Assembly: GCF_965363235.1 (NCBI RefSeq)
Contig: NC_134845.1
Coordinates: 63,951,261 to 64,015,260, forward strand
Direction: 5' to 3'
From: Mytilus galloprovincialis
Lineage: Eukaryota > Mollusca > Bivalvia > Mytilida > Mytilidae
Length of the DNA: 64,000 bases
The notes beneath the pieces were generated by a model. It made no database searches and had not been told where the DNA came from. It saw nothing but the letters and a program-made list of their open reading frames with translations. Each line of letters starts with the position of its first letter. Position 1 is the first letter of the stretch. Below, one piece after another: positions 24,003-34,935 of the stretch. Made by a program: the position numbers and the translations under genes.

Positions 24003-24560
24003 TTATGCTCCCGCAGTGGCGGAGGGGGCATTAAGGTTTACCCTTGTCCGTCCTTCAGTACGTCCCAAAGTTGGTTTCTGTTCTCTATCTTTAGTTTGCC
24101 TCAACCAAATGTTATGAAACTTAATCACATTGCTTATTACCATAAAACACAGACTTAGTTTGAATTTTGGTGGTGTCACTTAAACCGTCCAAGAGTTATG
24201 CCCCTTTACAGATAGAAAAATTGCTGAATTTTCCGTTTTAGTTTGTCTTTACCAGATGTTATTAAAATTATACACAATGCTTAAAACCACCAAATACAGA
24301 TCAACTTTGAATTTTGGTGGTGTCACTTTCACTGTTCTATGCAATGCCTCTTTATAGAGGAAAAAAGTTGCTGAATTTTTTGTTTTGTATTTCTTTCTTT
24401 AGTTTGCCTCAACAAAATGTTATGAAACTTTTACACAATACTTATCACCATAAAAGTTAGTACACAATTGGTAAGTGTCACTTTTACTGTTCTTCAGTTA
24501 TGTCCGTTTATAACTTTTATGATATGCAAGCGGGAGCATCATCTGTGTCCAATGGACACA
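24003..24560 (+). repeat. Repeat family G
   Basis: TTATGCTCCCGCAGTGGCGG starts the copy and GCAAGCGGGAGCATCATCTG ends it, so its outer ends are themselves short inverted repeats (ATGCTCCCGC / GCGGGAGCAT). Internally a roughly 170-bp phrase (TTTAGTTTGCCTCAACCAAATG ... GAATTTTGGTGGTGTCAC) repeats about three times. The 63-codon frame at 23967-24158 is a by-product. Confidence 0.7.
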
Positions 24561-24564
24561 TTCC

Positions 24565-25150
24565 ACATGTATTTCAAATCTTTTACATAAGTTAGATTAA
24601 TTTATTATATATTAGAATAGAAAGAAAGGTTCTGTAGTTCTTCTTCAATTTCAATTTTAACCCAGTTAAATTGACATAGTGACAAATAAGTGTTTGCATA
24701 AAGGTTTTGATGTACATGTCGATTTACATTGGAGGTAAATAGTAACAGCCATTATGGGTACATAATCTGACTCTGCGCAATAGTATACTAGTCCACAAAA
24801 GAAACGATACAAGGCAATGTATTTTCCATAGATAATGAAATGGGATACACTGTACCAAGCTTAAAACTGTCCATTGGTCTAATCTTTACAGAGTGTTATT
24901 TTCTTATCAAAACCACTGTTTTAAGACAAAAAAAATAAAATATTTTTTATTTTTGTTATATCAAAAATAGTATTTTTATAAATAAAAAATTCGAAATTAA
25001 GTTCTATAATGATGGACAATGGACTTTTTTTAAAGAGTTATGACCCTTAAAAATATTAAAATATATGGAAAGTGGCCTCGTTAGCGCTCTCGATGGTACA
25101 AGTTTTTAATTTTTTATTTTCAGTTTATTTCTAATTGGACGGACGTATTT
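24565..25150. other. No gene seen
   Basis: AT-rich spacer with poly-A and poly-T runs near 24945-24965. No recognised repeat or frame. Confidence 0.45.
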
Positions 25151-25154
25151 TTTT

Positions 25155-25960
25155 TTAGCTCACCGTTTCAAAGGAACTGTGAAATTTGCCATCACTTGGC
25201 GTCCGTCGTCGTCTGTTCGGTGTTAAATATTTGAAACATTTCCACTGAAACTACTGAACCAATTCCAGTAAAACTTAAACTGAATGATCCTTAGGATATC
25301 TAGAATAAAGTTTGTGTTTTATTTTCAATTTTGTAAAAAAACATGGCCGCCATGGGTAAAAATAGAACATAGGGGTAACATGCAGTGTGTAGCTTATATC
25401 TCAAACACTAAAGCCTTGAGAGCAAATTTTCAGATGAATCTAACAACCCATTGTTGGGTTGCGGCCACTAAAGTGTTAATTGTACGGAAATTTTGCAGTT
25501 TTTGGTTATTATCTTGAATATTATTAATGACAAAGATAAACTGTAAACAGCACAACTTTCAGCAAAGTAAGATCTACAAATAAGTTTATATGACCAAAAT
25601 TGTCAATTGAATCCTTCTGGAGTTATAGCCCTTTAAAGAATTTTTTCACAATTTGTTCATCTAGTTTGCTTACTTTAAAAAAAGTCTTCTTCTGAATATG
25701 CTAAATCGATTTCGGCCCAACTTGGGAGTATCTTGTATAAACTTTGTATTGTATTTCCTTGTACTTCAAGAAACTTAGCCACTATGGCTAAAATGGAACA
25801 TAGGGGTAAAATGCATTTTTTTGCTTTTGAAGAAAAAACGACAGATACAAAGAACATTTAAATGGAATTTTTAAGCCACTCATTGATATATATTGAAAGA
25901 CACAAATAATCATTGATGCAAAATTTATGAAACTAGGACAGAGTCAATTTTAAAGACCAT
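25155..25960 (+). repeat. Repeat family D
   Basis: TTTAGCTCACCGTTTCAAAGG begins the copy. CATGGCCGCCATGGGT, ATGCAGTGTGTAGC and CATTGTTGGGTTGCGGCC follow in the order of the 47222 copy. A second, more diverged internal repeat starts near 25620. The frames inside it (25284-25517, 25675-25857) are by-products. Confidence 0.7.
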
Positions 25961-26034
25961 GAAATAGCACTTAAAGATTTTAAATTTCAATTTGCACAAA
26001 ACAAGTGTAATTAGGGACGCAGCTATCCTTCGGC

Positions 26035-26093
26035 TATTTTCTGTTGATTGCTTGGGTTGTTGTCTCTTTGACACATTCCCCATTTCTAAAAAA
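26035..26093 (+). repeat. Terminal piece of repeat family C, sense strand
   Basis: GGGTTGTTGTCTCTTTGACACATTCCCCATTTC at 26053-26085 is the reverse complement of the beginning of family C (compare 14890 and 10365). Only about 60 bases remain. Confidence 0.6.
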
Positions 26094-26109
26094 AGATCTT
26101 AATATATAA

Positions 26110-26955
26110 CCAGGTGCTCCGCAGGGCGCAGCTTTATACGACCCCAGTGGTTGAACCCTGAACAGTTAGGGCAAATTTGGTCACAATATTCAAGCTTGAT
26201 TCTGTCTGAATTTGGATTGTGATCAAATTTTTGAAATAATATAGGTTTTTGTCACAAAATTAATGTGGTCAAAGATCTAACAAATCTATTGCACAATACT
26301 GTGCAATTGAATTTCTTCTTGAAACTTTTCAAAATTCGAAATTTGAAAAATTTTGAAAAAAAAGGAAGCTCTTCAAAAATCGTAAACAAAAGATCCCCCC
26401 CCCCAATTTTTTTAAACCCCCTTGGAGCAATAACCCTTAAACTCAATTCCATGCTTTCCATTGCAGTATTGAACATTGTAGTACATTTTCAGAGAGATCC
26501 ATACAATTACACATAAGTTATTGTCTTGAAACTAGAAAAATGCTTGTTTTGACCCCTTTTTGGCCCTTAATTCCTAAACTTTGGCCCCATTACCCCTAAA
26601 ATGAATCCAAACCTTCTACTTGTGGTTTTAAACATTGCGATATGATTTCAGAGCAATTGAAATACTTCTACACAAGTTATTATCCTGAAACTAAAAAAAT
26701 GCTTGTTTTGGGCCCCTTTTGGGTCCCTAATTCCTAATCGGTTGGGACCATCATCCCCAAAATCAATCCCAACCTTCCTTTTGTGGTATTGAACCTTCTG
26801 AAAAAGTTTCATGAAGATCTATTCACTTAAACTAAAGTTATTATCCGGAAACCAATGTGTCTTCGGGCGACGACGACACAGACGACGTAGACGACGCAGA
26901 CGACGACATCATACCATTATACGATCCCAAAATTTTTTTGGGGTCGTATAAAAAT
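26110..26955 (+). repeat. Repeat family E, single copy bounded by GGTCGTATA-type ends
   Basis: It opens with CAGGTGCTCCGCAGGGCGCAGC and TTATACGACCCCAG and closes with GGGGTCGTATAAAAA, so its ends are partly complementary. Inside, the phrase AAAATGCTTGTTTTG...CCCTTTTTGG...CCTAATTCCTAA appears about three times. A GACGACG-rich stretch at 26871-26905 is also typical of the family as I recall it. The Asp-rich frame at 26857 is a by-product. Confidence 0.65.
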
Positions 26956-26959
26956 GGTG

Positions 26960-27825
26960 TAGGGGGTTTCTATTTTTGCTCTCACCCTTTGAAGAAATTT
27001 CATGTTTTAATGCTCAAAATGTTCACAATTGAATTCCATCTTTTAAATTTTTAATAATTTTTTGAATTTTGAAAAAAGGGGGGGTGGCACCATGCCCAGA
27101 GGGAAAAAAAATCCTTCTCTACCAAAATATCTCTATCAATCATATATTCTCATTTATAATTACCAAATTTGTGTCAGAAATGCACGTATAAATGGAATGT
27201 TTTAGCTTTTTCAGTTCAAAATGTTTCAGTATTCATCTGTTTGGTAATCTGAATTTTGGTGAAAATTGACAATTTTTGACTAAAATTATTTTTTTAAAGA
27301 AAAAAAAACACACGACTTTCTTTTTATTTTATCAATATATAGAATGTGGTCTTTCAAAATTTGTCAATGACATTTCATGGTATTGTTGGTCTTGGGAGAT
27401 AAACAGATTTAAAATTAAAGATTTTTTGAAATTTTTCATTTTCGAATTTTAACACATTTTTAAATGGTTGCTATGGAAACAAACTATTTAGTAAATTCAA
27501 AATTTTAACGTTTTTGTATAGTTAGGGGTTTTGTTTGTCAATACTGTAAATATACATTTTTTTTTTGTATTGATTAACTTTATTTCTATGGGACTTTAAA
27601 ACCCCTTATATTTCAATTTTCAAAGGCTACTTATGAACGTATTTAGGCAAAATTTTGTAAGGATGGTTTCCATGGCAACCAAGGTTCAAATGAAAAAAAT
27701 TAATACATGAAACTTATGTTCATACCATACCCTCCTCATAAACAAAATATAAAGACATTTGAAGATGGGTCATGAATCGCCTATCAACAGGAACCTGCAT
27801 GATTCTTACAAAGACCGGTACTTAA
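26960..27825. repeat. Right arm of the 0.9-kb inverted repeat pair
   Basis: This is complementary to 21955-22840. The inner end (ACCATGCCCAGAGGG, 27085) matches CTCTGGGTATGGTCC at 22665. The outer end (AGACCGGTACTTAA, 27812) matches TTAAGTACCTGTC at 21953. The arms flank about 4.1 kb that holds families A, G, D and E. Confidence 0.75.
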
Positions 27826-27845
27826 AATCGCATTTAGTGTTTAAG

Positions 27846-28005
27846 AAATAATTCCTTCGTGTCATGCTCTATGCTCATTTTAACATGGGTAGGCATTATA
27901 TTTGTCGATATTTTACACTGAGCGTTAGCGAGGTGTAAAATGTGGTCAAATATAATGCCTACCCATGTTAAAATGAGCATAGAGCATGACACGAAGGAAT
28001 TATTT
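27846..28005. repeat. Long hairpin element 2 with perfect 59-bp arms
   Basis: Positions 27846-27904 and 27947-28005 are exact reverse complements over 59 bases, beginning AAATAATTCCTTCGTGTC. Inside, TTTTACAC and GTGTAAAA form a second stem around GAGCGTTAGCGAG. The element is non-coding and sits directly beyond the right inverted-repeat arm. The perfect arms imply a young insertion or conversion between the arms. Confidence 0.85.
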
Positions 28006-28740
28006 CGATTCTAATAGGACATATACAGTAGTTTTGTAGGTCGAAGCGTACGAAAATACCGTAAAAATGTTCAAGCTTTTCCCGTTTTTTTCCCGAGGAG
28101 TCTGTGCATTACATTTCATATTTGATAAGTTTAAAAACTGCAAGCAGGGTAAATATATGTTGTTTTATAAAAAATATATAATTAAAGTTTATTCCTGCTG
28201 CTTAAATGTATACATTTTAAAGGATAATGATGGAAATAACGTTTATATATACACAGTAAGTTCGTGCGCATGTGTCAAACATATTTGTTATGCTCATTAG
28301 AACACGGCTTTGTTAACAAAGCGTAATAAGGACGTCATTTTAGAATAAATGACAAAATCGCAAATGCACGCAATAATTTCAGAATTTACAGTATTTCCTT
28401 TTTTTCAAAATTCCGTCAAACTTTTGTATAAAAGTTTAAGGACGATAAAATTTCCTAAAATCTATTCATGTTTAAACAGGGTAGGTACATACTAAAATTT
28501 ACGACAAAAGGAATGATTTTTCTTTACTTATTATTAATTGACCTTTTTTATGGTGATGTTGCCTTGGTGACATCTTATTTTATATTTCACAACTTGTGCC
28601 TGTGTCTGTTGTGATTTTAGGTTTTTAAGAACGTAATCTGTGTATTACTGGTAAATTATTAAGTCAGTTATTTCATAACCACAAATTACTTAACACTTTG
28701 TCATATTTATTAAATTCTTCTCTAGTTATAAAGTTTTGGT
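28006..28740. other. No gene seen
   Basis: AT-rich sequence. The 77-codon frame at 28067-28300 is unrecognised. The GCAATAATTTCAGAATTTACAG block at 28370 has an inverted counterpart at 21836-21860. Confidence 0.45.
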
Positions 28741-29430
28741 TTGCAGTTTGGTTGTAACGGCAGAAAACTTATTAGAAAACTTATTTCAAACGGAAAATCA
28801 CATCCTCACTTTTACGGAGATGTTGTTTATCGTGCCAGGAAATTTAGAAACGATCATGCTAAACGTATCGATCTTTTAAATAAACTTATTGTAAAAGAAT
28901 ATCAATTCAACACTGTTAGATGGTATTACTAGTGATATGTTTATCAGTTTATTAAAAGCAAACTTAATATAAATGTTATATATGTGCACTTTCATGGATC
29001 TACAATCTGTCGACACCTTTATCTTGACGTTGCACAAGGTCATGGTTTTCTCTGCTGTTTATGACGTTTTCGGTCTAAATCAATTTGATGCTAGATGTAT
29101 ACAGATTGATAATAAAGTTTAAAAAAAAAACAATTAGAGAATGCAAGATTTTTTTTATTAGTTGTTATGAACAATGAACTAGCTGTCAGTAACGGCAAAT
29201 ACTCATAGATCTGTACTTGGTGTTTGTGGTTGTTTGGATGTATATGTACCCGGCCACGTATACTCTGTGTTTTTGTTTGATATATTGATGTGTGTATTAG
29301 TCTACTATGTTTAGCCTGTTCCAACAAATATATGTAGTTAATTTTTATGTTGTATGTTTAAACGCACCACATAATGTGTATATGTGCATGTTTCATGTCA
29401 GAAGCCTGTGGTCAGAATAATTTGTTTTTA
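28741..29430 (+). mobile_element. 5'-truncated retroelement: RT C-terminus plus family A-type 3' tail
   Basis: The first 190 bases encode a reverse-transcriptase C-terminal piece (SHPHFYGDVVYRARKFRNDH, LNKLIVKEYQFNT), stop at 28932. Then comes a tail with ATGGATCTACAATCTGTCGAC, AACTAGCTGTCAGTAACGGC and TACCCGGCCACGTATACTCTG. The same tail, reversed, is 38195-39025. This copy links RT coding sequence to the family A repeats. I assign the RT tentatively to a Penelope-like clade from the YDKRDDF and HQGFRYHKL-type motifs seen in the copy at 54876. Confidence 0.7.
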
Positions 29431-30654
29431 TATTGTTGTGGGCAATATTTTTTTCTTTTAAATGAATGAGACAGTGTTTGCCGGCTCTTCCTGTCAATTC
29501 ATGATTGAGAAGAATTCATAAACTGAAGCTGAAAAATTAAAAAAAAAAACACAACCTTTTTTGTATTCTGTTTTTATTACTTGGAACAGACAACGCACGT
29601 AAGTGGATAATTGTTTATGTATGAAGGACATTTCAGAGACCCGCATTTCGTAAGAACTCCATAGAACAATTTACCAAGATTTTGATTCACACCTCCAATA
29701 ATATTTTCTGGATTTATATCAACGCAGACGAAAGCCAAAGCAGCGACATGGTTATAAATTCTTGAAGCAAGATATCCATGGTATTCTTTCTTCCAACCAC
29801 GGTAACATGTATTCTTGCCAGGAATCATTATAACAGATGTCGAAAGAGTAGTTCTGCATAGAGCACAGGTAACGTCCTCGTTATCAGCATTAGAAGCAAA
29901 GAAGTTATCGTCAAATTCTCCTCCGTACATACGACCATAGTCTTTTCCGCTGGTTTTTACATAATTTGGATCTGATGGTAAACATACATATTCCGCCGCC
30001 GAACCTGTATTAGCATAGTGACCACCTCCTACATATCATGTGAAAAATATAAAGTATATCAAAATTAAAAAAAAAGTGTATATTATTAATTAAGGAGTAA
30101 TCGATAAGTGAATTCTGGATATATGGGATATACATTTCCCAACTCATTCGCTATGCAAGACCTTGCAGCTCTTACTCAAACTGTCAATAAAAAGCAAAAC
30201 GGAAAGTCCTTAATCAAATGGCAAAATCAAAATCTCAACCACTTCAAACCAATGGATAGCAGCTGTCATATTCCTGACTTGGAATATGCATTTTCGTATG
30301 CAGAAAATTGTGGATTGAACTAGAAACATGTTTTTTGTTCATTGATATATTGTAGTTTCATAGTAGCTTTGAAAAAATCATGACTCTTTACAGAAGCACA
30401 AGAGACAGATTGGAGATTTGTATTTAATTTCTTGTCATTATCAAAATCGTGTAATAATTCAAAATAACTTAATGTTCATCAATATTTACCTGAATATACC
30501 AATTCTGTATTATTACTTGGACACTGCTTTCTTCCCCATCTTATGTATGTTGTTCCAAGACCTGATAAATACATGTAAAACATCGTTTGCAAAGTCTTTA
30601 TGACAAGTTGGTTACAACAATGACATACTTAAGTCTTAGATGCATCCTTTTTTA

Positions 30655-31110
30655 AATTTAAGTTGTTATTGGCTTTGAACTTGCTGCCAGTAACTGCGAT
30701 CTGTATTTAGTGTCTTTTCGTTGTTAGGTATACAATTACCCAGTCACGTGCATTCTGTGTTATTGATATATGTATTTCTATTTGTATCCATCTGATGAGT
30801 TAAGCCTTCTTGCAACATATTTTTACAGTTCGTTCTTATATAGTACTATCACACCACTGTCCTAGGTAAGGTGAGGGTTTGGATACCGTTAACATGTTTA
30901 ACCCCTCCACATTCTGTATGTATATTCCTGTTCAATCCAGAAGCCAGTAAGTTGTTTTTAGTTCATTTTTTGTCTTTTTATACATTTATTAGGTCGTTAG
31001 TTTTGTCGCTTGGATTGTTTTACATTTTGAAATTGAGGCTTCTTATAGCTGACTATGCGGTATTGACTTTGCTTATTGTTGAAGTTACTGTGACCTATAG
31101 CTGTTAATTT
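30655..31110 (+). repeat. Family A tail, sense orientation
   Basis: GCCAGTAACTGCGATCTG, TACCCAGTCACGTGCATTCTG, CACACCACTGTCCTAGG and CTGACTATGCGGTATTG follow the tail order and close with ACCTATAGCTGTTAATTTC. It lies in intron 1 of the degraded collagen-like gene. The 78-codon frame at 30871 is a by-product. Confidence 0.7.
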
Positions 31111-31144
31111 CTATGTCTCACATCATAAAATAAAAAGGTGGCTG

Positions 31145-31555
31145 ACTCGAGCAATTAGATTTTTTTTAGGTCTGTTTAATTTCACATAATAGATTAAAAG
31201 AAATAGGTTAATCGTCATTATTTACGGTTTAAGAATTTTTTTATTTTTTTGGGGGACAAATCAGTTTATCAAAAGATTTTCCTTAGTTTTGTTATCAATG
31301 TTGAAATTATATTCCTTTTATTAACTGAAGACGCACAATTCATGCGTAATCCATTTCTCGCTAAAGGGTTACATTGAAGGTCACATGAATACGGAATCAA
31401 TGAAATCGAATTATTCACTTGAAAGTGAAAACTATGTCATCGATGATTCGTAGCCTTTTTAACAAAATTCAACTATATTTGGCTGCTGATAGCGAATAGT
31501 TATTTCACTCATTCACTTTCATTAATGATTGAACAAAACAAGAATCATACTTACA
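31145..31555 (+). repeat. Repeat family I, first copy
   Basis: It shares with 39165-39530, in order, TGTTTAATTTCA, TTAATCGTC, CATGCGTAATCCAT, CACATGAATACG-AA and AACAAAACAA. Both copies are in the same orientation, 8 kb apart, and lie in non-coding sequence. No product is recognised. Confidence 0.6.
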
Positions 31556-32478
31556 TTCGTTATCTATCTCGTGTCACATATATTATTCCTTTTCTTAAAG
31601 ATTGCGTTCAATATTGTATATACCTTTGTGTACTATCAAAAGATTCCCTGTTTTAAGGAAGGGTTTAGTAAATGTTGATTGACAATTAATATAAGAAGAT
31701 GTGGTATGAGTGCAGGCCTGGGTAAAGGTAATTTGTAATTGTAATGCATTGTAATATTACATTTTTTGGATGTAATGCAAAGTAATTTTCTGCATTACAA
31801 TTACATGTAATGTAATGATTACTTTAGTTAAAAATTGATGTAATGTCTCCATTACAGTTCATTGTTTTCATTACAAATTGGTAAAATAGATAAAATAGAT
31901 AAAATTGAAGAATATTGTATAATGAAAATAAAATATTAACAAAAATAAAAGAAAGTATGAAATAAAATTTTTGTCAGTTAATTACTGTATTAAATAAATT
32001 ACATCAATCTTTAAAACACAAAAATATCAAGTCTTTGATCTTGATTTCTGATATTTGTTTAATATGATATGGGAATATTTTGGTGTTTGGTGGTCTATGA
32101 AAAATCTTATAAAAAAAGTTATCAAACAAAACTATATAGATCAATGAAAAATATGAATATTAAAATTTCATAATTCTATACACACCTTATATGTATTTCA
32201 ATGAAATATTGAATATATCAAACAACATTTTTAAACCAAACTGTGGTTTGGGTCCTGTCTGTGTTGTCATTTCACCTAATTAATATCAAAATGTTTTTAT
32301 TGCAATCAAATCTTCTCAACTTATGTTTGTCCTCACAGAGCCCTTTGGTATTTCACAAGATAATCCTTTAATGACACATTTATTATATCCCTTTGAAATC
32401 CTTAATGATGTCTTAATGATTAAGTGATCAATGTTAGAAACAAAATTATATGATAATTTAGGGCGATATCGTTTTGGG

Positions 32479-33440
32479 TCAAAAAGTAACTCATTTGCGC
32501 CACAACTTAATTGCGCCAATACTTCTTTTGCGCCACCTTTTTTTCAAAACTATAGGTATCATCTGCGCCAATAAAATAATCCTCTAATTGCGCCAATTTA
32601 ATTTATTTTTTTATAACAACTGAAAGATTGACTAGGTACCATTAGCAAAAAATCCCTTTGACATTGTACACAGAAAATAGACTTGCATCCTTATAAAATA
32701 ATCCCGCTTTGTGGATCGTTACTAATACAAAGTCATCATCTTTATTTGTAACAACACCAATATCATCCAATATTCTGAAATTCTGCTTGATTTTAAGGTT
32801 AAGCCGGACGCAGTTTTCTTCTCTCTTTATACATAGACTGACGCACATTTTTTTTTAAATCTTTCTTTTCTAAATTTTTTCTTCGATTTTGAAGATCTCT
32901 GAATTGATTATTTCTGAAGGTCGCTCTGAAAACATATTGGTTGCTTTTCTTATTCTCGCAGATCAAAATTTGACGTTCTAATTTCTGGAGACTGATAATG
33001 AAATAATTATATTTCTTTTTACAAATGAAAATGTGGTATTGTATACTTCCAAAATCTGCTGTAAAAATGTTCACAAAGCGAAAATGTATTTTATACTCGT
33101 GATAGTTGAATTGTATTTGTATTATAATTTTAAGAAAAAAAGTTTTATAGTCTCTCAAAACACTTTATATAGTGGCTGTTGTTGTTATCTTGTGTTTTAA
33201 AAGGCTGTATGTTTTAAAAGTAACAAGTGGTGAGACTTTCATAAAGTATTTGTCTTGTCTTGTCTTGTCTTGATATAGGTAAAACATGTGCAGGTATGAT
33301 ATAGGTAAAAAATATTAACAGGTAAATGTGGCGCAATTTCATTTCATTTATTGGCGCAATTTATACCATCAAAATAAAAGAGAGTGGCGCAATTTATACC
33401 TTATCAAAACTGCAATTGGCGCAAATTGATTCTGCCCATA
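32479..33440. mobile_element. Nested element with multiple GGCGCAA/TTGCGCC subterminal repeats
   Basis: TTGCGCCA-type octamers occur about five times at 32495-32600 in one orientation. Their complements (TGGCGCAA) occur about four times at 33328-33425. The arms thus form clustered inverted repeats around some 700 bases. Bounds are approximate and I could not settle a target duplication. A TCTTG microsatellite lies at 33251-33272. No transposase was recognised inside. Confidence 0.55.
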
Positions 33441-33616
33441 ATTTAATTATTTTTTACCACCGCCTAAGAAACTTGAAAGTGACTTTTTCAGTTTCATGCC
33501 TCCTACTACTCAATCAAAGGGTATAGACACAGGTATGGTGCAGTACATACATCTACTTGTCTGAGCCATGTGAAGAAATTTTAATCAATGCAGTGGAATA
33601 ATGGAAGTCAAATTCA

Positions 33617-33799
33617 GTGTGCCTTTCTTCTTTGGGTAATACAGCTATCAAGTATTTAGCCATTTCCCACACAAAATCCCCTGTAGAAAGGCTTTTAAGT
33701 ATTGCCGGAAAGGTGAAAAAAAGAACTGATGGCTGTTCTCTTAATGTCATCACATTTAAACCACTTATCATGATAAAGTGCAATGGACATATTAATTAA
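33617..33799 (+). pseudogene. hAT transposase C-terminal dimerisation-domain remnant
   Basis: The frame reads AIKYLAISHTKSPVERLLSI followed by AGKVKKRTDGCSLN and ends near MIKCNGHIN. The S-P-V-E-R-L-L-S-I-A-G-K-V core corresponds to the conserved (S)xER-(V/L)FSxAG motif of hAT dimerisation domains. It lies in the right part of the element whose ends also indicate hAT. No upstream catalytic domain was found, so the gene is incomplete. Confidence 0.75.
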
Positions 33800-34345
33800 C
33801 CAGTATTTGAAGTCTATGTACCTAACACTGTATACATATGTATGTATACCTCTGTTTTTGAAATGCTTTTTGTTTTTATATTGAAAAAGTAATGTGTAAT
33901 GTAATGCATTACACAGGCAAAGTAATTGTAATGTAATGCATTACATGTGAGAAAAAATGTAATTGTCATTGTAATTGGAATGGAAGAATCCCAAAGTAAT
34001 TGTAATGTAATGCATTACATTGCAATGCAATGGCCCCAGGCCTGTATGAGTGCCAATGAGACAACTCTATATCTATTTATAAAAGTAAACCATTATAGGC
34101 CAATGTACTGTCTTCAAAACGGAGACTAGGCTCACAACGAGCAGCAAGCTATAAAGGTCCCCAAAACGTACTAGTGTAAAACCATTCGAACGGGGAACCC
34201 AACGGTATAATCTATATAAAAAACGAGAAACAGTTATAAACCACATAAACAAATGACAACCCCTGAACAGGAGATGTCTGACTTTGGACAGGTGTAAACA
34301 ATTGCAGCCAGATTAAACGTTTTAATTGTACCCAACCTGCTACCT

Positions 34346-34764
34346 TTTCTCAAACAGAAGTATAACAACAAAATAAAGAGAGACACACTATAAAATGTCA
34401 ATTATAATGACTTAACTCCAAAAAACGAAGTTTACTTCTTCTCCTGTCTTTATAATGTAATCTTTCGTTTAGGAATACCAAAAAATGTCTTGTATGTAAA
34501 TAAAATTAATCTTAAACTTGGTATATATAGGGTGAATATCAACAATAAAAATATATAATTAGTGCTCGATAAAACTGCGTGTTCTTCATGAACACGTGCA
34601 TGAACAGTATTTCAGGAGAAATGAAATAATTTGGATGTTCATAATACAAAGAAGTGACAATTTATAGTAATTCCAAACAATCAAAGCTGGTATATAGACC
34701 AGATCGATGTTAACATTAAAAAGCATTTCAAAAAGTATCAACTGGTCAAATTAACAAGAAAGTA
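34346..34764. other. No gene seen
   Basis: AT-rich intronic sequence of the degraded collagen-like gene. No recognised frame or repeat. Confidence 0.4.
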
Positions 34765-34935
34765 CGATTTGAGAGTACTCGCAGTTACTGACAGCTAGTT
34801 AAAAAACAAAACAATTAATAATAAAAATTCATGCATCAGAGACTAAAATCAACTAAAAAAACAACACAGGGATTAAGTATTTTAACGTCAAAGAAGACAT
34901 AACTTGTGCAATGAACTATGTTTCAAAATATGCAT
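34765..34935 (-). repeat. Family A tail fragment
   Basis: GAGAGTACTCGCAGTTACTGACAGCTAG at 34771 is the reverse complement of the CTAGCTGTCA-ACTGCGAGTACTCTC phrase at 56897. The adjoining ATAAAAATTCATGCATC also fits the tail. Confidence 0.55.

Larger units (their letters stand above)
31713..34044 (+). mobile_element. hAT-superfamily DNA transposon, 2332 bp, transposase mostly lost
   Basis: The ends are CAGGCCTGGG and CCCAGGCCTG, perfect 10-bp terminal inverted repeats. An exact 8-bp target duplication TATGAGTG lies at 31705-31712 and 34045-34052. An 8-bp duplication and a CAGG-type end are hallmarks of hAT elements. Subterminal zones (31725-31860, 33885-34030) are packed with TAATGCATTACA palindromes, likely transposase binding sites. 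The interior retains a C-terminal transposase piece (33617-33799) and a second element (32479-33440). It is non-autonomous. Confidence 0.9.
31690..34345 (-). repeat. Repeat family B copy split by a hAT insertion
   Basis: The first 23 bases (31690-31712, AAGATGTGGTATGAGTG) and the rest (from 34045, TATGAGTGCCAATGAGAC to about 34345) join into one ordinary family B unit once the hAT element and its target duplication are removed. The later part matches the copy at 8205 (ACTAGTGTAAAACCATT, TATAATCTATATAAAAAACGAG, CACATAAACAAATGACAACC). Confidence 0.8.

Noticed and set aside
26857-27054. Asp-rich frame that looks like an acidic peptide
   Set aside because: It arises from the GACGACG stretch inside repeat family E.
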